Shown here piece after piece: positions 26,238 through 36,650 of a stretch of DNA of 64,000 nucleotides. The notes below the pieces were generated by a model that was not told the origin of the DNA, ran no database searches, and saw only the letters and a program-made list of their open reading frames with translations. The number at the start of each line of letters is the position of its first letter. Within the stretch, counting starts at the first letter, position 1. The stretch is taken from NCBI RefSeq assembly GCF_950295315.1, contig NC_080171.1:36687782-36751781 (forward strand), in the 5' to 3' direction. Position numbers and translations under genes: made by a program. The DNA is from Erinaceus europaeus. Its lineage: Eukaryota; Chordata; Mammalia; Eulipotyphla; Erinaceidae.

Positions 26238-27552
26238 CTACATAATGTACAGAACTTTTAGAGATAGTTGATTAAACCTGATTTTTTTTCTGTACTATCA
26301 TTATTCATGTGACCCACCTTCTCTTGCTAATCTCTAGGAGTTCTTTCTTTGTTATGGATTTATTTTCCTATGCTCTTATTATGCTATGACATTATTTACA
26401 GAAATATGTGATATGAATTAGCCTAATATAGTTCAATTTTTCCATTTATTTCTTTCAAACTTTCCTTTGTACTCTATAGCCTTAATAATCTATAGAGACT
26501 ATCTTCATTATAGCTTGATGCAAACTTGCAATGTCAATGTTTGCAGAGTAAAAATATATCTTTCTAGAGTCTTGTTTCATGAAACTCGAACTATAATTTA
26601 TATCAGATGGGAGAAGATCACTTCTAGGATAGGGGTAGAGAAGAAAAGTACTTCTTTCCTTTAAAAGAAATTTTGAGTAGTTTTAATAAGAAACCATTCT
26701 GGGCCACTGCATTGTGTCCAAGAGGTACCCATGTCCCTCACTTCTGCCGTTGGTGTTTAAAACAGTGTCACTTGAATTCAGTCAAGTACAGTCCTCTGAT
26801 TACTCTTATTTCTGGGACAGATTTTCAAGAGCAACTTCTAATTTTAGGTATTGTAGCTGAGATTTTTTTCCCATTCTCTGAACTCCTCTGATGTTCTCAG
26901 TGCATTAGCATCCCTTTAGAGATGGCAATCATAGGCACTCTACAGATGAAACAGAAAGCTTATGTGGGTGGGTGGAGGTGCGAGAGGGCAAAGAGAGGTA
27001 GGTAGCTTTTCTGTGTGCTTGTGTCCGCCTGCGTAATTCCACCGGATCTTTTTTCCAAGAAGAAACTATTCAACATCTATTTTAGCTATTATAATTCTAG
27101 AGATTAGAATGACAACTAAAACTATTCTAACAATTTAGAATAAGCCAAAGCATTGATTTTTTTCAGCTATAACTCTGTCTTCATTCTTATATATGTCATA
27201 CATCCTGCAACTTTTTGAATATGTTTAAAGTGTACATTACTCTCAAGAGTTTTTCTTCTCTGTCACTAATGCAAAAACAGAGGCAGATGACCAAAGAAAC
27301 ATCACGAGGGGTAGAAAAATCAAGAAGTTTAATTAAAGTTTATGTCTGAAGTCTGGGCTCCTGCTAGGCTGGTATGCTCACCTGGATCAATATAAACTGA
27401 AATGAAGTCCTCTCCAACTAATTTCCTCATCACTCTGAATTGTCTAGAGCTCTTAAATTCTTAAGCATCTGAAAGCAAAGCACTCAGTAGAGGGCAAGTA
27501 TAGGTTCAAGGTAGGGGTTTTAAAAACATTGCCTAGAGATAATCAGTGACCT
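26238..27552. other. Unique noncoding sequence
   Basis: No element or exon was recognised. It has a short purine tract near 26965-27000. Confidence 0.5.
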
Positions 27553-27712
27553 AAGTGGGGTGAGACAGCATAACGGTTATGCAAAAAGACTTCCATGCCT
27601 AAGGCTCCATAGTTCCAGGCTCAATCTTCCACACTACCATAAGACAGAGCTGAGCAGTGCCCTGGTCTTTCTTTCTCTCTGTATCTCTTTCTCCAATTAA
27701 AACAAATAACAC
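27553..27712 (+). mobile_element. tRNA-type SINE, 'type 2' family
   Basis: 'gtggggtgagacagcataacggttatgc' head, 'gttccaggctcaatc' box-B-like, 'agacagagctgagcagtgcc', CT-rich and A-rich end. Confidence 0.82.
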
Positions 27713-29483
27713 AGGTTATATGTATTACAAAGAAGTGACAAAAGGACATTTCAATTTTTAGTTCAAATGTGGAACCATTAAGCAATCCAACACCTTTCTG
27801 TGGTGGAAATATAAAGACTTGATTTACATTTCTTACACCATGAGCAGTGGGAAGTATTCATTGTATAATTAAGAGTTGTTCCCATTATATCCAAAACCAA
27901 TCTCCTGGAAGTTGAATTTGGGTATTTGTGTTAGTCAGGATACCAGCCAGAATAATGCAACATTTTGCCCAATTATGTAATGAAAGGCATGATAAAGAGC
28001 TGAGAGAAACAGACAAGAAGAGATACTTCATACCAGAAGCTAGCAAAGTGGGAAATTGTTATTAATCATAGGCTTGGAGGACAAGGGCTGGTGATGGCTG
28101 CGGCTGACCTAGAGGATTCTCAGAATGAAATGAGACCCAACACAGAAGAGTTACAGTGGGGAATGAAAAGGAAGAAAGAAAATCTTTTCCCTTAACTTGT
28201 TCTCTGATTTTTCTAGAAGTGGATCCCATTGGATGATGCCAGCTGGCTGAAGAGAGCACAGGAGTCTCCTGGCAAAGCAGTGGTCAGAAATTCAGTCTCC
28301 AGGCCAAAGAGTTGGGCCAGTTGCCTAGAGCAGAGCTGGAGGAGCAAACAGAGGACACCCACATAATTCTCCTCACTTAACCCTGCCTCTTCAATTTCCT
28401 GAAGTTCTTGGCTTTTTGTCTTGATTTTTCTCCTCCCGTCCTTATGCTCTCAGTTTCCCTGCTTAGCAGTATTTCCTCACTCTCTGCTCACTGTCTGTGC
28501 CATCCACAGTGCGATTGGCACCAGAGGCCTCCTCCATCTGCCTGCTCCAACGCCTCCCCATAGCTCTGCACAGCTTCTCTTCAACATCCAGCGGGTCCTC
28601 ACCTCCGGGGGCTGTGCATGGTGTGTCTCGGCTGCCTTCCGGAACTGGAAATGTTTTCGGCAGCAATATTTTGAAGTCACGCTTTGAGGTTGCAAATCTG
28701 TCACCTACATATCCTCTAACATATAGCACCATTTGTATTTTGAATGGTTGCGTAGTAAATCGTAATTGTCACCAACTAAAATAGATACAGGAAATAGGAA
28801 GTGTGGGCATTTCTTATAATTTACCATTCACATTGAATCTTCTCAATGTGATTGCAGTAACAGCTCTTGCATAAAACACCAAGTAACATGTTGGCCTGAT
28901 GTGAACAAAACTGCTTATTCTCTGCAAATGGCAGCATGCTTAGTTTTAGGCCTAGAGGTTTTCTCACCACAGGAATTTTAAAGATACTACCTGATAATAT
29001 GTCTACTTGCCAAAGCCCAGTTGAGTCATTTAAATAGCTGGCTCTGTGGTCACTGGAAGTGGATGAATGTGAGAGGAAATAAAACTTACATGTAGCTACC
29101 TTTGTTAGGAGGAGCCAGAGGAAAAACTTCATAGGGCTCAGCAATGTGAATTGCCATGCTTCTTCTGATACAGGTGGTGTATTTGTGTCCTCTGGCCATT
29201 GAAAATCAGTCTTTTCTCTGAATTTCAGCAGTTAAAAACTCAGTGGAATTTGAGATTCACCTTTGCATGCAATTTTTGTAAAGTCCTCTTGTTATCTTTT
29301 CAAACTTTCATTACCTCATACTTAATCTGTGAAAAATGTTGATTCTATATTTCAAGTACACTTGAAACTATATTTCACCTCCAGTTTTAGTCTTGTGTCT
29401 TCTGTAATGACCAAGGGAAAGCCACCAGCTACAAAGTGTGACTGTTATTTGCTAACTATGCAGTCATCCTGAAGGGATCTCAT
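27713..29483. other. Unique noncoding sequence, slightly GC-richer near 28500
   Basis: 28490-28690 has several CpGs and open frames on both strands. I find no domain and no convincing splice-site pair, so it is not called as an exon. The 27925-28100 stretch could be an old interspersed repeat, but I cannot name it. Confidence 0.4.
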
Positions 29484-29612
29484 GTTTTTTATTTTTATTT
29501 TTGTTTTTCATTCATTTTATTGGGGGGGTTAATAGTTTACAGTAGATACAGTTGTTGGTACATGTATGAAATTTCTCAGTTTTCTACAAAATACTCTCAC
29601 CCCCAGTCTGTA
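29484..29612 (-). mobile_element. L1 3' end fragment, minus strand
   Basis: The minus-strand read ends 'gtaaactattaacccccccaataaaatgaatg...' and then an A-rich tail, the usual L1 terminal sequence. A close relative lies at 44259-44390, also minus. It abuts a plus-strand ORF2 piece. Confidence 0.75.
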
Positions 29613-30190
29613 CTTATGTTCACAGCAGCACAATTTGTAAATAGCCAAAACCTGGATGCAACCCAGGTCCAACAACAGATGAGTGGTTGAGAAAGTTGTG
29701 GTAGATATACACAATGAAATACTACTCAGCTGTTAAAAATAATGATTTCACTTTCTTCATCCCATCTTGGATGGAGCTTGAAGGAATCATGTAAAATGAG
29801 ATAAGTCAGAAAGTGAAGGATGAATATGGGATGATCTCACTCAGAGACAGAAGTTAAAAAATATTATCATGATGCCAACTTGCCTTCCCTAGGCAGATGA
29901 CCTCACCAATGTTTCCTGGAGCCCCACCTCCCCAGAGCTCTGCCCCACTAGAGAAAGATAGAGACAGGTTGGGGGTATGGATTGACCTTTCAACACTCAT
30001 GTCCATTGGAGAAGCAATTACATAAGTCAGACCTCTTAGTTTTCTGCACCCCATAGAGATCTTTGGTCCATACTCCCAGAGGGATAAAGAACAGAGAAGC
30101 TACCAATGGAGGGGATGGAATATGCCACTGTGGTGGTGAGAACTGTATACCACAATCTTGTTAATCATTACTAAATCACCAACAAACAAA
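29613..30190 (+). mobile_element. Rearranged L1: ORF2 end joined to distal 3' UTR
   Basis: 29613-29855 matches the last ~240 bp of L1 ORF2 ('acacaatgaaatactactcagc', 'gagtggttgagaaagttgtgg', 'gaatatgggatgatctcactc'). From about 29867 it continues as the distal L1 3' UTR ('catgatgccaac...', 'ccagagctctgcccc'). About 0.9-1 kb of 3' UTR is missing between them compared with the element at 1201. The A-rich end is near 30180. Possibly two insertions rather than one deletion. Confidence 0.75.
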
Positions 30191-30199
30191 AAGTTGAAA

Positions 30200-30280
30200 A
30201 ATAAGAAAACAGAAAGCAGAACTTGGACTGGATTTGGTGTATTGCACCATAGTAAAAGACTCTGGGGTGGAGGAAAATAA
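30200..30280 (+). mobile_element. Short L1 3'-UTR fragment (other subfamily)
   Basis: 'gtgtattgcaccatagtaaaagactctggggtgg' resembles the segment at 50507-50560, in the same orientation. Too short for a boundary call. Confidence 0.5.
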
Positions 30281-31199
30281 ATCTAATTCTTAGTAAATTT
30301 AGTTAAATTCTTATAAACTCTTTCCCCCAAATTCCTGTATGTATCTTATCTATATCACTATGATCTCTGTTAGTTCCTCCTTATGTTTCATATCTAGGAT
30401 CAAATGCCTTTCTTCAGTGGAAATTTCTTTTTTTAATCAAAGCAGGATTCACCAACCACCAGTTACTTCAGTATCACCACAAACCCTTTGTGTCTTTTCT
30501 AACACTTTCTTAAGGTGTGATTATCTGCTTGAGTACTTATTTATTATCTACAACTAAAGCTAGACTGGAAACACTGGGGAGTAGAAATACCAGGTCTTTT
30601 TCACTACTATAATCCCAATGGTAGAGTAAATACGGTCATACAGTTTGGGTAGATTCTCAATTAGCTGAATTCTCAAGTCTCAATTATTGACTAAGGAAAC
30701 ATATAAATAAATATTATGCTATATAGAAAGCCAACAAATTCCTTTATTTTATAATACTGTTTACAGGAAGAAGGTCAAGAAAATGGGGAAGTGGGACTTG
30801 TATATAAAATTTTGTATTCTTCCTTCTTCCACAATACAGTTGTCACTCAAAAGCAGCTGCTTAAGTAGGGACTACATTTCCCAGCACTCTTAACATCAGG
30901 AAGTCTTATGTTTAATTCTTGCCAACCAATGTCAGGAGTAATGTATATTTCACTTCCTGCTCCTTCTCTTAAGTAGTGGTTGATATTCCCCCACTTCCAG
31001 CTTCTCTGTACCAACTGGAAGTTGAGAATTCCAAGTTGTTAGGATTCAGGATAGCCACAAATAGGAGGAAAGGTCGAATCTGGATCTGTGAATCATGAGG
31101 AAGAAGAAAGCTAACAATCAGACTGAGAATAGGAAAAAAGAAAACTATTATTGTGTGTCCATTTAAAAACATGATTTATTTATAGTATTTTCTATAAGA
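30281..31199. other. Unique noncoding sequence
   Basis: Nothing was recognised. Confidence 0.5.
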
Positions 31200-31380
31200 C
31201 CAGGGGATAGTGTACCTAGTAGAGAGCACACCTTTCCATTCACAATGACATGGATTTGAGCCTCTGACCACCACATAGGAGCACCATGCAAAGAGGAAGT
31301 TTAGGAGTGGTCTTGTGTGCCTTTCCTCTCTCATTGTTTCTCCCTCTCAGTCTCTCACTCTGTCTGGACTTATTTTTTAA
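31200..31380 (+). mobile_element. Diverged tRNA-derived SINE
   Basis: 'ccaggggatagtgtacctagtagag' head, 'tggatttgagcctctgaccacc', CT-rich end 'tctccctctcagtctctcactctg'. Older than neighbouring copies. Confidence 0.65.
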
Positions 31381-31418
31381 AGAGTCTCTCTGCAACTACC
31401 AAATTGTTTAACTCATAT

Positions 31419-31693
31419 TTCTTTCCCTTTTTGTTGCCCTTGTTGCTTATCATTGTTAATGTTGTTGTTATTGCTGTCGTTGTTGTTGGGTAGGACAGAG
31501 AGAAATCAAGAGAGGAGGAGAAGACAGAGAAGGGGAGAGAAAGACAGACACCTGCAGACTTGCTTCAATGCTTGTGTAGAGAGCCCCCCCACCCTCCGCA
31601 GGTGAGGAGCTAGGAGCTTGAACAAAGATCTTTATGCTGGTCCTTGTGCTTTGTGTCATGTATACTTAACCTGCTGTGCTACCACTCAGCCCC
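31419..31693 (-). mobile_element. tRNA-derived SINE (type 1), minus strand, inserted at another SINE's target
   Basis: Full tRNA-type copy on the minus strand, starting 'ggggctgagtggtagcacagcagg'. TSD ttaactcatat occurs at 31408-31418 and 31694-31704. That target is itself part of the TSD of the SINE at 31711. Confidence 0.9.
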
Positions 31694-31710
31694 TTAACTC
31701 ATATATTTTA

Positions 31711-31912
31711 AACATTTTTATTTATGTATTATTGCATAGAGACAGATAGAAATTGAGAAAAGAGAAGTAGATAGAGAGAGACAGAGAGACACTTGTAGTC
31801 CTGCTTCATCACTTGTGAAGCTTTCCCCCTGCAGGTGGGGACCAGGGCTTTGAACCTGAGTCCTTGTGCACTGAAAAGTGTGCACTTAAGCAGGTGCACC
31901 ACCACCTGGCCC
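31711..31912 (-). mobile_element. tRNA-derived SINE ('ggcc' subtype), minus strand
   Basis: Minus-strand read: 'agggccaggtggtggtgcacctg', 'aggttcaaagccctggtcc', 'cacctgcaggggg', A-rich tail. Its TSD is tgtttaactcatat (31405-31418) and tgtttcactcatat (31913-31926), with the later SINE at 31419 between its left TSD copy and its tail. Confidence 0.88.
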
Positions 31913-31926
31913 TGTTTCACTCATAT

Positions 31927-32140
31927 TTAGAAGCTAGAGAACTGATACACATGAACTTGCATTAAAACAAACAAACGAACAAAAACCAGAAGCTAACAAA
32001 CTGTTTCTAATACTTAGTGAAATTCATGGTGTTTCTTTTGGGAGGGTGAAGGAACAGAGCTGGTGGTGGATGTAGAGTGGAACTATAGCCTATAATCTTA
32101 CAACCTTGTAAGCCACTATTAATCACAAATAAAACTTACT
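31927..32140 (+). mobile_element. Old L1 3'-end fragment
   Basis: 'acacatgaacttgcattaaaac', 'gtggtggatgtagagtggaac' and 'ccactattaatcacaaataaaac' match the 3' end of the old L1 at 52320-52818. The younger SINE pair lies at its 5' side. Confidence 0.6.
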
Positions 32141-32253
32141 TTAAAACAAAAGAGTCTCTCTGGAGTGGTGAAATTGCACACACTTGAAACCCCAGTGAAG
32201 CCTTAATGGGAAAAAATTTATACTAGCTACTACCACTTTGAGTAACATAAAAC

Positions 32254-32262
32254 TCAAAGCTA
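32254..32262. repeat. TSD of the inverted L1 (left)
   Basis: The 9-mer tcaaagcta here recurs at 33742-33750 after the A-rich tail. Confidence 0.6.
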
Positions 32263-33030
32263 TGAACATAGGTGTACACATATCTTTTTGACTGGGTGTT
32301 ACGGAGTCCTGGGAATATATCCCCAGGAGAGGAATTACTGTCATATGGAAGGTCTAACCTTGAGAGAGTTATCCAGACTGCTCTCCACAGAGGTTGGACC
32401 AATTTACATTCCCACCAGCAGTGCAGAAGGGTTCCTCTGTCCCCACAGCTTCTCCAGCATTTGTTGATGCTGTCCTTTTTGATGTATGGCATTCTCATAG
32501 GGGTGAGGTGGTATCTCATTGTTGTCTTTATTTGCATTTCTCTGAAAATCAATGACCTGGAGCAATTTTTCATGTGTTTGTTAGCCTTTTGGATCTCTTC
32601 TGTACTGAATATTCTGTTCATATCCTCTGCCCATTTTTGAATGGGATCATTTGCTTTTTTTTATTGGTAAGTTTGCTGAACTCTTTGTATATTTTGCTTA
32701 CTAGCCTTTTGTCTGATATATGGCATGTGAAGATCTCCCATTCTGTGAGGGGTCTCTGTGTTTGTGTGACAGTTTCTTTGACTGTGCAGAAGCTTTTCAA
32801 TTTGATGTAGAGCAATTGGTTTGTTTCTGCTTTAGTCTTCCTTGCAATTGGGTTTGTATCATCAAAGATGTCCTTGAGGTTTAGATGGGAAAGTGTTCCA
32901 CCAATGTTTTCCTCTAAGTATTTGATAGTTTCTGGTATAATATCCATGTCCTTGATCCATTTGGAGTTGATTTTTGTTTCTGATGAGATAAAGTGGTTCA
33001 TTTTCATTCTTCTGCATGTGTCAACCCAGA
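32263..33030 (-). pseudogene. L1 ORF2 C-terminal fragment, inverted
   Basis: The minus-strand translation runs from '[22 protein letters not shown]' through '[10 protein letters not shown]'-like sequence ([16 protein letters not shown]) to the C-terminal cysteine motif and 'VQPLWRAVW'. It breaks down after 'SRLDLPYD' by a small frame change. There is no endonuclease or reverse transcriptase domain. The frame shifts once near 32620, where the two readable pieces meet. It is noncoding debris of a retrotransposon. Confidence 0.8.
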
Positions 33031-33741
33031 TCACATCAAATTGATGGGGTGTACAGTCAACAATATTTATACACCTTTCCCATATTTGGGAGCTACTCTC
33101 TTCCATGATCCAGCTTTCTGGTCCTTTTTCCAGCCATGAATCATCTCCCAGACAATAACTAGGATCCACCTGCATATCAGATTTCAGGCTCAGGGAAAAA
33201 AATCTAGTATAGCTACAGGTCCTTTAGAATATAACTAATATATGCCTGCTAGCTATCTACAGAATGGAGGGCTCCCCCTCTAACTCTTCATCTGCACTAC
33301 TCCATTCTTTAGGTTCATGATTAGTCAACAACTTGTTTGGCTTTATATGTTAACTTTTCTTTTAGTCACCAGGTTCCAGATGCTAACATGATGCCAACCA
33401 GACTTTCCTGGACAGACAACCTCACCAATGTGTCCTGGAGTTCTGATTTCCCAGAACCCCATACTACTAGGGAAAGAGAGAGGCAGTATGGATCAACCTG
33501 TCAACACCCATGTTCAGCTGGGAAGCAATTACAGAAGCCAGACCTTCCACCTTCTGCATCCCACAATGACTTTGGGTCCATACTCCCAGAGGGTTAAAGA
33601 ATAGGAAAGCTATCAAGGGAGGGGATGGGATATGGAATTCTGATGGTGGGAATTGTGTGGAGTTGTACCCCTCTTATCCTATGGTTTTGTCATATCCTAT
33701 GGTTTTTCCTTTTTATAAATAAAAATATAATAAAAAATAAA
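32263..33741 (+). mobile_element. L1 insertion with inverted 5' part
   Basis: The right part (33179-33741) is plus-strand L1 3' UTR ending in an A-rich tail. The left part (about 32263-33030) is ORF2 C-terminal coding sequence on the minus strand, and includes the CX3CX7HX4C motif (CWRSC...HCWWEC). Between them, about 33030-33178, is a minus-strand segment that resembles L1 3' UTR ('tataaatattgttgactgtac'). A shared 9-bp flank supports a single insertion event. The head-to-tail inversion is the pattern produced by twin priming in L1 retrotransposition. Confidence 0.75.
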
Positions 33742-33750
33742 TCAAAGCTA

Positions 33751-34542
33751 GAAATCTGGTAATCATAAAATTAAGAATAAAAGCTAAAAGAGATTAGTGA
33801 TTACTTATGATTAACTCATATTACTATTTTTGGCAGTGTATATTATCCAGATTTTTCAAACCATATATATATGAGCAAGTCTGTAAACATTACAGTAGAA
33901 GACTGTTGAAGGAAATTCTACTGTAGGGGAAAACCAAGGACCACACTTGTCTTTGGGAAAGGTGAAAATGTAGTCATTTAGGATTTAGAGATGGCATGAT
34001 TAAAGCACACTGGTTCTAAGATCCTGTACCTATTGCCAAACTAATCTGGGAAAATTCCAGTATGATTTAAGAGACAATCCATCAAATTATTTCTATGTTG
34101 CCTCTGGTGAATTTTGTTTGCTGTAGGCAGTATTACTAATAGAAGAACAATCTATCTAGTAATTATTTATTATAAAACCAGGGAGTAAAATTCACTCAAT
34201 TTTGAAGTGGAGGGACTCTTGAGCATATTTTACAGTGGGCCCAAATGATGTAAGCACTTGCCTTTCAGATAATACAGAGTATATACTGACCAAGCTTTCC
34301 CCCCAAATTAGGGCTCCTGACCACAGTAACAGGTACCTACTAAGTCCAGTGCTCTATGATACTCAGGACACGATTCAATAGACATCATATTAAAAGACTT
34401 GTGGCTTGTTTGACTGGTAACAGGGAAATGTTAGTAATACATTTTCAAATATCTTTCAAGTATTTCTATAATTCTACCTCACATTCATGTGACTAGTTCT
34501 AACAACTGCAATGTATATATATTCAGATACCTGTGAACCCTT
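33751..34542. other. Unique noncoding sequence
   Basis: Nothing was recognised. Confidence 0.5.
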
Positions 34543-34552
34543 AAAGGGTATG

Positions 34553-34744
34553 GGATGCATTGGATCGACCTTCTCTTGGTGCATTCCGTGAGTACCCATT
34601 CATTGGGGAAACTGACGATCCTTCATAGCCGACTGAATCCACATGGATCCCAGTCACTTTCAAAGCCAGCAACAAGCAGCTCCTGAAAGCATTCAACCTG
34701 ACGCTGTTGACTGGCTACGGAAGAATGGCAAACGCTAGAAGAAG
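34553..34744 (+). mobile_element. Short SINE sharing its 3' end with a non-L1 LINE
   Basis: This 192-bp element starts 'ggatgcattggatcgacc' and ends '...ggcaaacgctagaagaag'. The TSD aaagggtatg lies at 34543-34552 and 34745-34754. It is about 95% identical by eye to the minus-strand copy at 46214-46409. Its last ~50 bp match the 3' end of the LINE at 59328-59857, including the TAG-plus-AAG tail. The first ~140 bp are not tRNA-like. No well-placed box A/B pair was found, so it may be an internal-deletion derivative of that LINE. It differs entirely from the tRNA-type SINEs in the window. Confidence 0.82.
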
Positions 34745-34984
34745 AAAGGGTATGTGCTTATTCTGGTGATGGTGCCATTACTCAGTGCACTTAAAAAATA
34801 CATATTTAGATAGAATTATCTCTAAAATTAAAATTGTTTTTCACTTTTGGTTACAAAGGAAATTGTATGTACTATGGAAATTTAAAAAGGAAGAAAAATT
34901 AAAACTACTTACAATTTAATTCCTCAGAGGTAACCATTCTACATACAATAAACTAATTCCTACTATGTAAATATGTACAACATT

Positions 34985-35279
34985 GGGAGTCGGGCTGTAG
35001 CACAGCGGGTTAAGTGCACGTGGCGCAAAGCGCAAGGACCAGCATAAGGATCCCAGTTTGAACCCGGCTCCCCACCTGCAGGGGAGTCACTTCACAAGCG
35101 GTGAAGCAGGTCTGCAGGTATCTATCTTTCCCTCCCCATCTTTGTCTTCCCTCCTCTCTCCATTTCTCTCTGTCCTATCCAACAACGATGACAATAGTAA
35201 CAATAACAATAAAAACTACAACTACAATAAAAAAAAATAAGAGCAACAAAAGGGAAAATACATAAATAAATATCTAAAA
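34985..35279 (+). mobile_element. Full-length tRNA-derived SINE (type 1), best copy
   Basis: Head 'gggagtcgggctgtagcaca' carries a box-A-like 'tagcacagcgggt', with box-B-like 'agtttgaacccgg' about 50 bp later, as expected for a pol III promoter taken from a tRNA. Then come 'ctccccacctgcagggga', 'gtgaagcaggtctgcagg', the CT-rich middle and a CAA/A-rich tail. TSD: atatgtacaacatt (34971-34984) and atatgtgcaacatt (35280-35293). Useful as the reference copy for the other type 1 entries. Confidence 0.95.
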
Positions 35280-35550
35280 ATATGTGCAACATTATAATTT
35301 TGTGTGTATCCTTTAAATTTTGCATGAATTGTTTAATATTTGAAGCTTTGTCATATATAATTAACAATATATTAGGTACTTAATTTTAGCTTCTTCTTCT
35401 AGCTATTATACTGAATTGAGAAAGGCACAGGGTCTTGGTTCATATTACCGATATTGTAAGCTACTGGGACTTTGCTGTAATTAAGTTTAACAATCTTGGT
35501 ATGGTGAAATTGCACTGCATTATCAGAGTGGGCTTACTACAGCCAGAAGT

Positions 35551-35758
35551 ATCTTTTTAAATAATTTATTTATTTTATTTGATAGGATAGAGAGAAACTG
35601 AGAGGGGACGGGCAGACAGGAAGGGAGAGAGACAACTTCAACACTGCTACACCACTTGTGAATCATTCCCCTGGCAAGTGGGGACTATTAACTTGAACCT
35701 AGATCCTTGCACAAGGTAACATGTGCACTTAATTAGATGTGCCACTGCCTGGCTCTCA
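35551..35758 (-). mobile_element. tRNA-derived SINE, minus strand
   Basis: Minus-strand read from 'agagccaggcagtggcac' through 'aggttcaagttaatag' to an A-rich tail with TTTAT units. Diverged in the core. Confidence 0.85.
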
Positions 35759-36295
35759 GTCACAAATATCTTTACAAGAAAAAAGGGGAGGCAGGAGAGT
35801 GAGAGAAGGAGTGGTTATGATTGAAACAGAGAGGAAAATGATGAGGCAATGAGCCAAGAAATGTGGGCAAACTCTAGAAAAAGGAAAAGACAAGAAAATA
35901 TACTCAGAAGTCTACAGAAGGAATGAAACCCTGTCAACTCATTTCAGTAATGTGATCTCCATAAGTATAAGAAAATAAACCTGAATTTTCTTAAGCCACT
36001 GAATTTGTGCGAACGTGTATAGAAGCAGTAGGAAAATGTTACATAATAAGATTTTTAAAGAAAATTCACACAGAAACAGGTTCCATTATTCTACAAACAA
36101 ATGAATCAGCAATTCAGAAAGGGTTATATCAGGTGAACCAATAACTTTGTTAATATACTTTCCTAATTGCTTTTTAGTCCTGTATCACTTACATAGTGAA
36201 AATGAGAAAAAAAAGAACTATCTTTTTTTTTTTTTTTAATATCTTCTAAGGGCTAGTCAGAGTGGCGGCAATTTTTTAAACAATTTTATCTAATC

Positions 36296-36650
36296 TGATA
36301 ACAAGTATAAATATTTTTTAATTTATTGCAACCAGGGTTGTGCCATTACTGAGGCTCAGTGCCAGCATGGCAAATTCATCACTCCCAGTGATCCCTTTCC
36401 TTTCTCCTATTTCCTTTTCCTTTCTCTCTCCCTATTCCCTTCCTTTTTGTTCCTTTCACTTTCTTTTTTAACAGAGACAGAAAAAAGAGAGGAAGAGGAG
36501 AGAGAGAGAGACTTAGAGCCCTGCCGTGATACTTGTGAGGTTCCCCTCCATCCTCTGCAGGTTAGGATCAGGGACTTGAACCCAGGTCCTAGTACATGGT
36601 AATGTTTGCACTCTACCTGGTGCTCATCCTTCCTGGCCCTCCCATTTATA
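36296..36650 (-). mobile_element. tRNA-derived SINE with extra 3' module, minus strand, old
   Basis: The core lies at 36460-36650 ('gggttcaagtccctgatcc'). The region to 36296 includes a pyrimidine-rich stretch and a diverged version of the extra module ('gggagtgatgaatttgccatg'). Confidence 0.75.

Noticed and set aside
28463..28784. Possible exon in the GC-richer stretch (open on both strands)
   Set aside because: No domain, no credible splice-site pair, and open frames on both strands are expected in CpG-containing sequence. Left as unique sequence.
34985..35060. tRNA-like sequence with box A and box B
   Set aside because: It is the head of a SINE: followed by SINE core and tail, with a TSD. 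Not a tRNA gene.
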